Notes under the pieces: model-generated | What the model saw: only the letters and a program-made list of their open reading frames with translations | Databases searched by the model: none | Told to the model about the DNA's origin: nothing | Part shown: one piece after another, positions 1-6,210 of the stretch | How positions within the stretch are numbered: the first letter of the stretch is position 1 | Layout: the number at the start of each line of letters is the position of its first letter | Source of the DNA: Deltaproteobacteria bacterium | GTDB taxonomy: Bacteria; Desulfobacterota; JAENJC01 | Direction: 5' to 3' | NCBI GenBank assembly: GCA_016844545.1 | Contig: JAENJC010000068.1 | Span: 1 to 9,162 of the forward strand | DNA length: 9,162 nucleotides | Position numbers and translations under genes: made by a program

Positions 1-1214
1 AATGCAAAAAGTGCGATTGGAGCGAATTCGATAAGGAGACGGACATCCTTGATGTCTGGTTCGACTCAGGGGTGAGCCATGCGGCTGTACTTGAGAAGAG
101 GGAAGACCTCCAATCCCCTGCCGATCTTTATTTAGAGGGAAGCGACCAGCACAGGGGATGGTTTCACTCCTCCCTCCTTGCCTCTATGGGAACAAGGGAC
201 AGGGCCCCTTACAAGGCAGTCCTGACCCACGGCTTCGTTGTGGACGGTGAGGGGAAGAAGATGTCCAAGTCCGCAGGTAATGTCGTTGCCCCCCAGGAGA
301 TAATAAAGAAGTATGGCGCAGAGGTCGTGAGGCTCTGGGTTGCGGCAGAGGACTACAGGGACGACATCCGTATTTCGGACGGCATAGTGGTCCAGCTCTC
401 AGACGCATACAAGAAGATAAGGAACACCTTCCGCTACTTATTAAGCAACCTGTATGACTTTGACCCAGCATCTGATATGGTGCAATACAAAGAGATGCTT
501 GAGATAGACAGGTGGGCATTGCTCAGGCTCTATACCCTCTCAAACAGGCTTGAAAACGGGTACAACGACTTCGAGTTCCATCAGATATATCATTCTGCCC
601 ATACCTTCTGCGTAAACGACCTCTCATCCTTTTACTTCGACATCCTGAAGGACAGACTCTATACAGCCAGGAAGGACTCTATAGAGAGGCGTTCCGCCCA
701 GACGGCACTTTTCCATATTCTAGAATCAATGGTAAGATTGATGGCCCCTATATTCTCCTTCACATGCGAGGAGGTATGGAAATTTATGCCCGCAGTTGCA
801 GGGAGAGAGGAAAGTGTTCACTTGGCGTCATTCCTGAGCCCTAAGGAGGAATGGAAAGATGATGAGCTTCTGAAAAGCTGGGATATGCTTCGATCCGTCA
901 GGGAAGAGGTTCTAAAGGTCCTTGAGGTAGCGCGAAGAGAGAAGATGATAGGCAACTCCCTTGAAGCGGAAGTTACTCTTTACGCCCCGGATGACCTCTA
1001 CAGGTTACTCAGGGTCTACGAAGGGCAACTGAAATACATATTCATCGTTTCAAGCGTTATCCTTTACAGTGAAGACAGGGGAAAGCCTGTCGAGGTCACG
1101 GTAGGAAAGGCCTCAGGGGAGAAGTGCGAGAGGTGCTGGAACTACGATACATCAGTTGGTACAAACGGAGACCACCCGACGGTGTGCAACAGATGCGTTG
1201 GGGCGGTGAGTTAA
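1..1214 (+). CDS. ileS: Isoleucyl-tRNA synthetase, C-terminal part (5' end outside window)
   Basis: Class I aminoacyl-tRNA synthetase that charges tRNA-Ile in the cytoplasm. The reading frame is open from position 3 without a start, so about 403 C-terminal residues are present and the HIGH motif and most of the editing domain lie upstream. Visible landmarks in order: a CKKC pair followed by DILDVWFDSGVSH (positions 9-80), typical of IleS; the GSDQHRGWFHSSLL segment; the KMSKS ATP-binding loop at 258-272; a helical anticodon-binding domain; and a C-terminal zinc knuckle with CERCW (from 1125) and CNRC (1185-1196), which many bacterial IleS proteins carry. A GTG at 72 lies inside the conserved WFDSG-VSH motif and is not a start. 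The stop codon abuts the lspA start, so the two are probably co-transcribed. Identification is firm; the only limitation is the truncation by the window edge. Confidence 0.97.
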   Translation, partial: CKKCDWSEFDKETDILDVWFDSGVSHAAVLEKREDLQSPADLYLEGSDQHRGWFHSSLLASMGTRDRAPYKAVLTHGFVVDGEGKKMSKSAGNVVAPQEIIKKYGAEVVRLWVAAEDYRDDIRISDGIVVQLSDAYKKIRNTFRYLLSNLYDFDPASDMVQYKEMLEIDRWALLRLYTLSNRLENGYNDFEFHQIYHSAHTFCVNDLSSFYFDILKDRLYTARKDSIERRSAQTALFHILESMVRLMAPIFSFTCEEVWKFMPAVAGREESVHLASFLSPKEEWKDDELLKSWDMLRSVREEVLKVLEVARREKMIGNSLEAEVTLYAPDDLYRLLRVYEGQLKYIFIVSSVILYSEDRGKPVEVTVGKASGEKCERCWNYDTSVGTNGDHPTVCNRCVGAVS

Positions 1215-1706
1215 GTGGTCGGCAAAAATAGATATATCCTCTTAATAGCCATAGCTGGGCTGGTCCTCATCCTGGACCAGCTCACAAAGCTTTATATAGT
1301 CTCGAGTTTCAGCCTGTACGAGTCTGTCACAGTCTTTAAGAACTTCTTTCACATCACATATATCCGTAATCCTGGGGCCGCCTTCGGGATATTTGCCGGA
1401 AGCGCTGTTTCCTTCAGGATCCCCTTCTTCCTGACCCTCTCTTTTGTTGCAATCGTTGGCATGCTCTTCTTTTATAAGACTGTAACAGAAAAACTTCTTC
1501 GTATCGCCATTTCGCTTATATTAGGAGGGGCTGTAGGGAACATGATAGACAGGGCGAGGTTTGGCGAGGTAATTGATTTCATTGACGTACACTGGTATGA
1601 TCACCACTGGCCCGCCTTCAATGTGGCAGATTCCGCTATTACCATAGGCGTCGGGCTTTTGATACTTGATATGGTTTTGAAAGAAAAAAAGAAGAAAGAG
1701 ATATAA
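1215..1706 (+). CDS. lspA: Lipoprotein signal peptidase (signal peptidase II)
   Basis: Inner-membrane aspartic protease that removes the signal peptide from prolipoproteins after Lgt has lipidated the lipobox cysteine. The 163-residue length is normal. Four hydrophobic segments are visible (about 8-25, 68-88, 95-110, 138-156). Family motifs are DQLTK at 21-25, RNPGAAFGIF at 51-60, GGAVGNMIDR at 104-113 and FNVADSAI at 135-142; the catalytic aspartates should be D112 and D139. The start is GTG immediately after the ileS stop codon with no spacer and only a weak purine-rich stretch upstream, which suggests translational coupling to ileS. The ileS-lspA order is very common in bacteria. The C-terminus is a lysine-rich cytoplasmic tail. 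Confidence 0.96.
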   Translation: MVGKNRYILLIAIAGLVLILDQLTKLYIVSSFSLYESVTVFKNFFHITYIRNPGAAFGIFAGSAVSFRIPFFLTLSFVAIVGMLFFYKTVTEKLLRIAISLILGGAVGNMIDRARFGEVIDFIDVHWYDHHWPAFNVADSAITIGVGLLILDMVLKEKKKKEI

Positions 1707-1769
1707 TCCACAGATTTCACAGATTGCGTAGATAAGATCGTTTAAGAAATAATCTGTGGAATCTGTGGA
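1707..1769. repeat. 19-nt inverted repeat between lspA and lgt
   Basis: The left arm at 1707-1725 (tccacagatttcacagatt) and right arm at 1751-1769 (aatctgtggaatctgtgga) are reverse complements at 18 of 19 positions, separated by 25 nt. In a plus-strand transcript the single mismatch becomes a U-G pair, so the stem would be uninterrupted. Each arm is itself two imperfect copies of a CACAGATT unit. It starts directly at the end of lspA and ends 13 nt before the lgt ATG. There is no U-tract after the stem, so it does not look like a terminator. I suspect a dispersed palindromic element, but copy number cannot be judged from this window. Confidence 0.8.
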
Positions 1770-1782
1770 CAAAAAAGGTTTT

Positions 1783-2550
1783 ATGTATCCCATACTGATA
1801 AAGATTGGCCCTATTACCATTTACTCTTACGGATTCTTCCTTGCCATAGGTTTTATGCTGGCTGTCATCTATGTGACAAGGGAGGCCAAAAGGGCCGCTG
1901 TAGACCCCCAGAAGATTTCCGACCTGGCGTTTTACCTCATAATAGCTGCCCTCGTCGGTTCAAGGCTCCTGTTTATAATCACGGAGCCCCATGATTTTAT
2001 GGAAAATCCCCTGGAGGTCTTCAAGATATGGAAAGGAGGGCTTGTCTTTTACGGCGGCTTTATTGGAGCACTCCTTACAGGTATCTGGTATGTAAAGAGG
2101 CACGGGATGCCTATCTGGAAGACCGCTGACATAGTTGCCCCTGCCATTGCGCTTGGGCAGTCACTGGGAAGGATAGGCTGCTTTTCCGCAGGGTGTTGCT
2201 ATGGAAAGGAGACTACTGTTCCTTGGGCAGTAACATTTACAGACCACAACTCCCTCGCAAGGCTTGGTGTTCCCCTCCATCCAACCCAGCTATATGAGGC
2301 TGCCCTGGACTTCGGGATATTCCTTTTCCTGATCTCCTTCAGGAAGAGGAAGACCTTTGATGGACAGCTTATTTGGCTTTACACCCTTCTCTACGCCGTC
2401 GTACGTTTCATTGTTGAGTTATTCAGGGGTGATCCGAGAGGGTTCGTTGGCGGCATGCTGGCCACTTCCCAGTTCATAGGCATCGTCTTGATGCCCATCT
2501 CAGTATTTATGCTTATGAAACTCGGCAGGAAGAAGCCTGGATTTAAATGA
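1783..2550 (+). CDS. lgt: Prolipoprotein diacylglyceryl transferase
   Basis: Inner-membrane enzyme that transfers diacylglycerol from phosphatidylglycerol to the lipobox cysteine, the step before LspA cleavage. I chose the ATG at 1783 (255 residues), because MYPILIKIGPITIYSYG is the usual Lgt N-terminus and an AAAGG-like site lies just upstream. An in-frame GTG at 1756 would add nine residues encoded by the inverted repeat. Motifs: GGLVFYGG at 85-92, GQSLGRIGCFSAGCCYG at 125-141 with the conserved arginine R130, HPTQLYEA at 166-173, and VRFIVELFRGDPRG at about 207-220. About seven hydrophobic segments are present. This is the version with Tyr where E. coli Lgt has His103, and GRIGC where E. 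coli has GRLGN. The gene lies 76 nt after lspA on the same strand and ends before a strong terminator. Confidence 0.95.
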   Translation: MYPILIKIGPITIYSYGFFLAIGFMLAVIYVTREAKRAAVDPQKISDLAFYLIIAALVGSRLLFIITEPHDFMENPLEVFKIWKGGLVFYGGFIGALLTGIWYVKRHGMPIWKTADIVAPAIALGQSLGRIGCFSAGCCYGKETTVPWAVTFTDHNSLARLGVPLHPTQLYEAALDFGIFLFLISFRKRKTFDGQLIWLYTLLYAVVRFIVELFRGDPRGFVGGMLATSQFIGIVLMPISVFMLMKLGRKKPGFK

Positions 2551-2580
2551 TCTGTATATCTCTTTCCAGCAGTTAAACAA

Positions 2581-2612
2581 AAAAGCCCCCTGGAGTTCCA
2601 GGGGGCTTTTTA
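2581..2612. terminator. Bidirectional intrinsic terminator between lgt and glnA
   Basis: The arms aaaagccccctgga (2581-2594) and tccagggggctttt (2597-2610) are perfectly complementary with a GC-rich core. The stem is flanked by a run of A on the left and of T on the right, so a U-tract forms in either direction. It lies 30 nt after the lgt stop and 24 nt after the glnA stop, and so should end both convergent transcripts. Confidence 0.93.
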
Positions 2613-2635
2613 TTATCGTTCTATCAAAACATTTC

Positions 2636-4048
2636 TTAGCAGTCGTAATAGAGGGCGAATTCGTAAGGTGTAGGCCTCATAGCCATAGGTTTAACCTCGC
2701 TGGTTGTCTTGTACTCAATCCAGGTCTCGATAACGTCCTTGGTGAATACATCTCCCTTCAGCAGGAACTCATGATCATTCTGAAGTGCAGTAAGGGCCTC
2801 TTCCAGAGAGCCGCAGCATGAAGGAACCTTTGAAAGTTCCTCCGGGCTCAAACCGTAGATATCCTTATCCAGAGGGTCTCCTGGATGTATCTTGTTCTGG
2901 ATGCCATCGAGGCCGGCCATCAGCATGGCTGCGAAGGCAAGGTAGCCGTTCGCTGCAGGATCGGGGAACCTTACCTCAATCCTCTTCGCCTTCGGAGAAG
3001 GTGAATACATAGGAATCCTAATAGATGCAGACCTGTTCCTTCCAGAATATGCCAGGTTTACAGGGGCCTCAAATCCTGGGACCAGCCTTCTGTATGAGTT
3101 GGTTGTCGGGTTGCAGATGGCGTTAAGGGCCTTGGCGTGCTTCAGTATTCCGCCGATGTAATACAGGGCCATCTTGCTCATCCCGCCGTACTCTTCGCCG
3201 GCAAACAACGGCTTTCCGTCTTTCCAGAGGCTCTGGTGAACATGCATCCCGCTACCGTTGTCACCGAAGATCGGCTTTGGCATGAAGGTCGCGGTCTTAT
3301 TATGCATGTAGGCAACGTTCTTGATTATGTGTTTGAACCACTGGAGCTGGTCGCCCATCTTCAGAAGCGAGTTGAATCTTATGTCGATCTCTGCCTGTCC
3401 TGCGCTGGCAACCTCGTGGTGCTGTCTCTCGACCGGGATACCCATGCTCTCCATGATCATGCACATCTCAGTCCTGATGTCCTGCTGGCTGTCAGTTGGG
3501 GAAACAGGGAAGTAACCTTCCTTGTAACGAGGCTTGTAACCCAGGTTCGGGCCTTCCTCTCTGCCGCTGTTCCAGCGACCCTCAATGGAGTCGATATAAT
3601 AAAAACCGTGATTACCGTGCTGGTCAAAACGGATGTCATCAAATATAAAGAACTCCGGTTCAGGACCAAAGTATGCGGTATCTGCAATACCTGTTGACTT
3701 GAGGTATAGCTCTGCCTTCTTTGCTATGCTCCTCGGGTCCCTGCTGTAGGTTTCCCTGGTTATAGGGTCTATGATATCGCAGATAAGGCTGAGAGTTGCC
3801 TCCTCCATGAACGGGTCCATTACCGCTGTGGACGGGTCCGGGACAACGAGCATGTCGCTGGCATGGATAGGCTGCCATCCCCTGATGCTTGAGCCGTCAA
3901 AACCCAGCCCCTCCTCGAATATCTCCTCTTTCAACTCTGAGACAGGGATGGTGAAATGCTGCCAGATACCTATGAAGTCCAGAAACTTCAGGTCTACCAT
4001 CTTTGCGTTATTTTCGCCTGAAAACTTTACTACATCCTTCGGTGTCAT
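2636..4048 (-). CDS. glnA: Glutamine synthetase, type I
   Basis: Cytoplasmic dodecameric enzyme that makes glutamine from glutamate, ammonia and ATP. The 470-residue length fits GSI. Motifs in order: LGFDGSSIRGW at 48-58 (N-terminal beta-grasp domain), FGPEPEFFIFD at 127-137 with metal-binding glutamates, AGQAEIDIRF at 216-225, KPIFGDNGSGMHVHQSLW at 258-275 (ATP and metal site), RNRSASIRIP at 337-346, and FPDPAANGYLAFAAMLMAGLDGI at 361-383. The KDIYGLSPEE segment at 395-404 matches the E. coli adenylylation loop and places the target tyrosine at Y398, so this looks like the GSI-beta type controlled by GlnE. The start is set by a strong Shine-Dalgarno (minus strand AAAGGAGGAG, 4054-4063). It lies 87 nt downstream of glnB and is probably in one operon with it. 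Confidence 0.98.
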   Translation of the reverse strand: MTPKDVVKFSGENNAKMVDLKFLDFIGIWQHFTIPVSELKEEIFEEGLGFDGSSIRGWQPIHASDMLVVPDPSTAVMDPFMEEATLSLICDIIDPITRETYSRDPRSIAKKAELYLKSTGIADTAYFGPEPEFFIFDDIRFDQHGNHGFYYIDSIEGRWNSGREEGPNLGYKPRYKEGYFPVSPTDSQQDIRTEMCMIMESMGIPVERQHHEVASAGQAEIDIRFNSLLKMGDQLQWFKHIIKNVAYMHNKTATFMPKPIFGDNGSGMHVHQSLWKDGKPLFAGEEYGGMSKMALYYIGGILKHAKALNAICNPTTNSYRRLVPGFEAPVNLAYSGRNRSASIRIPMYSPSPKAKRIEVRFPDPAANGYLAFAAMLMAGLDGIQNKIHPGDPLDKDIYGLSPEELSKVPSCCGSLEEALTALQNDHEFLLKGDVFTKDVIETWIEYKTTSEVKPMAMRPTPYEFALYYDC

Positions 4049-4071
4049 CTTTACTCCTCCTTTATTAAGAT

Positions 4072-4129
4072 AGGTTGAGGTTGAGGCTTAGGTCGAGAAA
4101 ATCCTAAACCTAAACCTTAGCCTTAACCT
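4072..4129. repeat. Hexamer-based inverted repeat between glnB and glnA
   Basis: The left arm at 4072-4093 (built on aggttg/aggctt hexamers) and right arm at 4108-4129 (built on cctaaa/ccttag hexamers) pair over 22 nt with a 14-nt loop. As DNA, 18 of 22 positions are complementary. In a plus-strand RNA three of the four mismatches become G-U pairs; in a minus-strand RNA only one does. Since glnBA is read from the minus strand, the hairpin in the actual operon mRNA is the weaker one. There is no U-tract on the transcribed strand, so a terminator is unlikely. It may be a dispersed repeat, an mRNA-stabilising hairpin, or both. Confidence 0.75.
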
Positions 4130-4135
4130 GCTTTT

Positions 4136-4474
4136 TTAAATCGCCTCTTCCCCTCTTTCCCCTGTCCTGATCCTGACAACCTCTTCCACAGTTGTCACAA
4201 ATATCTTACCATCCCCTATCCTTCCGGTCTTGGCTGCGTTCTCTATGGTCTCTATGACCTTGTGAACCATATCGTCCTTGACTACGATCTCCATTTTTAC
4301 TTTGGGAAGGAAATCTACAACATACTCCGCCCCTCTGTAAAGCTCCGTATGTCCCTTCTGGCGGCCAAAACCTTTTACCTCGGTGACGGTAATTCCCTGG
4401 ATACCTATCTCGTTTAAGGCATCCTTGACCTCGTCCAGCTTGAATGGTTTTATAATTGCGGTCAATAGTTTCAT
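4136..4474 (-). CDS. glnB: Nitrogen regulatory protein PII
   Basis: Small trimeric signalling protein that reads 2-oxoglutarate, ATP/ADP and, through uridylylation, glutamine status, and passes this to GlnE, NtrB or other partners. The 112-residue length is exactly that of the family. The N-terminus MKLLTAIIKPFKLDEVKDAL is canonical; the T-loop holds GRQKGHTELYRGAEY, with the uridylylation tyrosine at Y51; the C-terminal part GRIGDGKIFVTTVEEVVRIRTGERG carries the B-loop and the usual phosphate-binding residues. The start has a good GGAGG site 8-12 nt upstream (minus strand, 4483-4487). It is the first gene of a glnB-glnA pair, behind a -24/-12 promoter. GlnB versus GlnK cannot be fully settled from sequence; linkage to glnA rather than amtB favours GlnB. 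Confidence 0.96.
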   Translation of the reverse strand: MKLLTAIIKPFKLDEVKDALNEIGIQGITVTEVKGFGRQKGHTELYRGAEYVVDFLPKVKMEIVVKDDMVHKVIETIENAAKTGRIGDGKIFVTTVEEVVRIRTGERGEEAI

Positions 4475-4584
4475 CTCTAAAACCTCCAGTCAATACCGGT
4501 TGCTTTTAACATAAAAAAAAGAGCATTGCAAGGAAGAATGAAAAACCTCAATCCCTGCTTCAAAAGCTGGTAAACTTAAAGCGA

Positions 4585-4600
4585 TGCAAGGGGTATGCCG
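4585..4600 (-). promoter_or_regulatory. Sigma-54 (-24/-12) promoter for glnBA
   Basis: Read on the minus strand, the sequence is CGGCATACCCCTTGCA. The invariant GG and GC dinucleotides are separated by exactly 10 nt, and the -12 block TTGCA matches the consensus fully; the -24 block is GGCAT instead of GGCAC. Transcription would start near 4574, giving a leader of about 100 nt before the glnB ATG. Sigma-54 control of glnB/glnA genes is well established in many bacteria, so context supports the call. It rests on one motif without comparative data. Confidence 0.65.
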
Positions 4601-4753
4601 TATCATAATCTATTGATTTTACGGGAGTTGACTCTTTTGTTAAGCCTGAAATTGATATTATCTGCTCATTAGTTAAGCAAACATATATTTTACCATCTTT
4701 CAAGTGTGAATAATATCGCCTGTTTAAAAATATCTGCCCACGTTGTGGACAGT

Positions 4754-4770
4754 TGCATAATTTTTGTGCA
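4754..4770. promoter_or_regulatory. Possible NtrC-type activator site
   Basis: The 17-bp sequence TGCATAATTTTTGTGCA has TGCA ends with the same spacing as the NtrC consensus TGCAC(C/T)A-N3-TGGTGCA, and agrees at 11 of its 14 specified positions. Its centre lies about 188 bp upstream of the predicted glnBA start, a workable distance for a sigma-54 enhancer. A second, weaker dyad at 4663-4679 (TGCTC...AGCA, about 97 bp upstream) could be a partner site, but agrees at only 8 positions. AT-rich dyads of this kind also occur by chance. Confidence 0.4.
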
Positions 4771-4871
4771 GATCGTTGAAAGAGCGGCAGTTCCGTCGTT
4801 TATGGCGGCTGATACGACTGCGCTCATTGTTGAAGAGAGACAGGAATTCCACTATAAAGGCCAGAACAGCC

Positions 4872-5381
4872 TTATTTATTAAGGCACCTGACCACCTCAC
4901 CTATATACATCCTGTGGAAGTCCTTCTTGGGGTAGAAGGCCTGTAAGTTTTGATCAAGGAAGTGCTTTGCATCTAAGTCCTGGGAGTATATCTTCCTGCA
5001 TTCAAATACAAGGCGTGCCTGATCGAAATATATAGCCCCTGAATCGCTGAAGACGGGAGTAAGCCCTGTCTCGTTTACCTTGTTTACGTCCCTGCCGGAC
5101 TTGGCGCCGCAGAACTCAAGGATGCTCTTGTGTTTTTCCTCAAAGAAGGACAGTGTAAATATCTCCGCCTTTTCCACAAAGTCGAAGGTGTAGCGCTGAG
5201 GCCTTATGAAACAGAAGCAGACCTTTTTATTCCAGAGATAACCAAGCCCTCCCCAGTTGGCCGTCATGGTATTGAACCCTGACTGTGTACCTGCGGTAAT
5301 CAGCATCCAGTCAGAGCCTATGAGCTTAAATGCGTTATCGGTTATCATTCCAGGTTCGATCTCTTTAAACTTGTTTGGCAT
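4872..5381 (-). CDS. Flavin reductase-like FMN-binding protein (split-barrel fold)
   Basis: A 169-residue protein of the flavin reductase-like domain family (FMN-binding split barrel). Members bind FMN and reduce flavins or act as small flavoenzymes; the substrate here is unknown. The N-terminal part reads LITAGTQSGFNTMTANWGGLGYLWNKKV (about 27-54), the usual T-AG-N-MTA-WG-G--W pattern, followed by FIRPQRYTFDFVEKAEIFTLSFF (about 58-80), where the RP-RYT segment commonly contacts the flavin phosphate. The central CGAKSGRDVNKVNETGL is also typical. There is no signal peptide, so it should be cytoplasmic. The start has GAGGA about 5 nt upstream (minus strand, 5386-5391). It is divergent from desulfoferrodoxin, and a redox link is possible but unproven. 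Confidence 0.85.
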   Translation of the reverse strand: MPNKFKEIEPGMITDNAFKLIGSDWMLITAGTQSGFNTMTANWGGLGYLWNKKVCFCFIRPQRYTFDFVEKAEIFTLSFFEEKHKSILEFCGAKSGRDVNKVNETGLTPVFSDSGAIYFDQARLVFECRKIYSQDLDAKHFLDQNLQAFYPKKDFHRMYIGEVVRCLNK

Positions 5382-5501
5382 ATATCCTCATCTTTAAGCA
5401 GACGTTGTTAAACAGTCATGATTTTATATGCTCATTATTTTAAACGCAACTGAAAGTTACCTTCCCATAACAAGTATTACCCCGGCAACTATATATATAA
5501 A

Positions 5502-5602
5502 CTCCCCTCCCCTGGCGGGAGGGGATTGAGGGGAGGGGGAGACCGTTGTAAACTCACGATCTTTCCCCCCTACCTTAATCCTCCCCCGTCAAGGGGGAGG
5601 AG
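5502..5602. repeat. Nested palindromic G/C-rich intergenic repeat
   Basis: Two hairpins lie within a larger inverted repeat. Hairpin 1: tcccctccc (5503-5511), 5-nt loop, gggagggga (5517-5525). Hairpin 2: tcctccccc (5579-5587), 5-nt loop gtcaa, gggggagga (5593-5601). The two halves are also inverted copies of each other: 5502-5542 matches the reverse complement of about 5562-5602 at roughly 30 of 41 positions, including a shared ATT(G/A)AGG core. Strand composition flips sharply between purine-only and pyrimidine-only blocks. There is no coding frame and no U-tract. It is probably a dispersed palindromic element of unknown function. Confidence 0.8.
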
Positions 5603-5697
5603 ATAGAATTTAGATATTTAATTGCCGTTTTAATAATATGACGGCTATCGGGGAATAGTCTCGAACAACAGTTTCATGGCATTCATAAGTAGGGAGG

Positions 5698-5726
5698 TTG
5701 CAATAAGGTGACAGGCATGGTATTTT
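5698..5726 (+). promoter_or_regulatory. Candidate sigma-70-type promoter for dfx-ferritin
   Basis: TTGCAA at 5698-5703 and TATTTT at 5721-5726 are separated by 17 bp; each matches the -35/-10 consensus at 4 of 6 positions. It would give a leader of about 55 nt before the desulfoferrodoxin ATG. There is no clear Fur or PerR box overlapping it. The call rests on spacing and position only. Confidence 0.4.
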
Positions 5727-5788
5727 TAAATCGTAAACAAATGTTCATGTTCAGATTAATACAATACAAATAAACTAGGAGGTGCAGT

Positions 5789-6163
5789 ATGACAGCAAGA
5801 AATCAGGTTTACAGGTGTGAGACGTGCGGCAATATAGTAGAGGTGCTTAATGCTGGCGGAGGAACATTGGTATGCTGCGGGGCAGAGATGACACTTATAG
5901 TTGAGAACACAGTGGATGCATCGAAAGAGAAGCACGTCCCGGTAATAGAAAGGACAGCGGATGGGATAAAGGTAAAGGTCGGAACTGTTCCGCATCCTAT
6001 GGAGGACAAGCACTTCATCATGTGGATTGAATTGATCGCAGATGGGAAGGTATACCGTCAGTTCCTGACGCCTGGGAGTGCGCCCGAGGCCTTGTTCCCT
6101 GTGGCAGCCGGAAATGTGACCGCAAGAGAATATTGTAACCTTCACGGTCTTTGGAAAAGCTGA
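5789..6163 (+). CDS. dfx: Desulfoferrodoxin, class I (2Fe) superoxide reductase
   Basis: Cytoplasmic non-heme iron protein that reduces superoxide to hydrogen peroxide without releasing O2, the usual strategy of anaerobes. The 124-residue length fits the two-domain form. The N-terminal desulforedoxin-like domain has C10, C13, C29 and C30, which should bind the FeCys4 centre I. The catalytic centre II ligands are all present: H49 (in EKHVPV, with the conserved E47-K48 pair), H69 (VPHPM), H75 (KHFIMWIEL), C116 and H119 (EYCNLHGLW). A strong AGGAGGTG Shine-Dalgarno (5777-5784) sets the start. It is followed 47 nt later by a ferritin gene on the same strand, consistent with a shared stress role because the peroxide product can be consumed in iron oxidation. 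Confidence 0.96.
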   Translation: MTARNQVYRCETCGNIVEVLNAGGGTLVCCGAEMTLIVENTVDASKEKHVPVIERTADGIKVKVGTVPHPMEDKHFIMWIELIADGKVYRQFLTPGSAPEALFPVAAGNVTAREYCNLHGLWKS

Positions 6164-6210
6164 TACAAAACTGCCGGAAATCATATACAATGCTATGAAG
6201 GAGACAAACA

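Larger units (their letters stand above)
4475..4871. other. 397-bp intergenic control region upstream of glnB
   Basis: No convincing gene is present here. The half nearest glnB holds the sigma-54-type promoter (4585-4600) and a predicted leader of about 100 nt. Farther upstream are two 17-bp dyad sequences, at 4663-4679 and 4754-4770. The far part, about 4706-4882, has a plus-strand open frame of 58 codons from a GTG, with no ribosome binding site and no recognised motif. A neighbouring frame reads CPRCG at 4736-4750, so the segment could be a decayed zinc-ribbon gene, but this is weak. I see no clear terminator for the flavin-reductase gene that ends at 4872. Confidence 0.6.
5382..5788. other. 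407-bp divergent intergenic region
   Basis: No gene is visible between the divergent flavin-reductase and desulfoferrodoxin genes. The segment holds a G/C-rich palindromic repeat at 5502-5602 and a candidate promoter reading right at 5698-5726. The leftmost 100 bp are AT-rich, including an alternating AT run at 5490-5499, and should contain the promoter of the minus-strand gene, but I could not settle on one hexamer pair. Confidence 0.7.

Noticed and set aside
1756..1782. Upstream in-frame GTG start for lgt, adding nine residues
   Set aside because: The added residues are encoded by the right arm of the inverted repeat and a poly-A stretch, while the ATG at 1783 gives the canonical Lgt N-terminus.
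3137..3697. 186-codon plus-strand open frame opposite glnA
   Set aside because: It is an antisense shadow of highly conserved glnA coding sequence and contains no recognisable domain.
4522..4540. Second sigma-54-like TTGCA on the minus strand near 4528
   Set aside because: The -24 GG is absent at the required spacing; only the element at 4585-4600 has both blocks.
4764..4946. 60-codon plus-strand frame overlapping the flavin-reductase 3' end
   Set aside because: It has no ribosome binding site, an arginine/leucine-rich low-information product, and overlaps a real gene in antisense.
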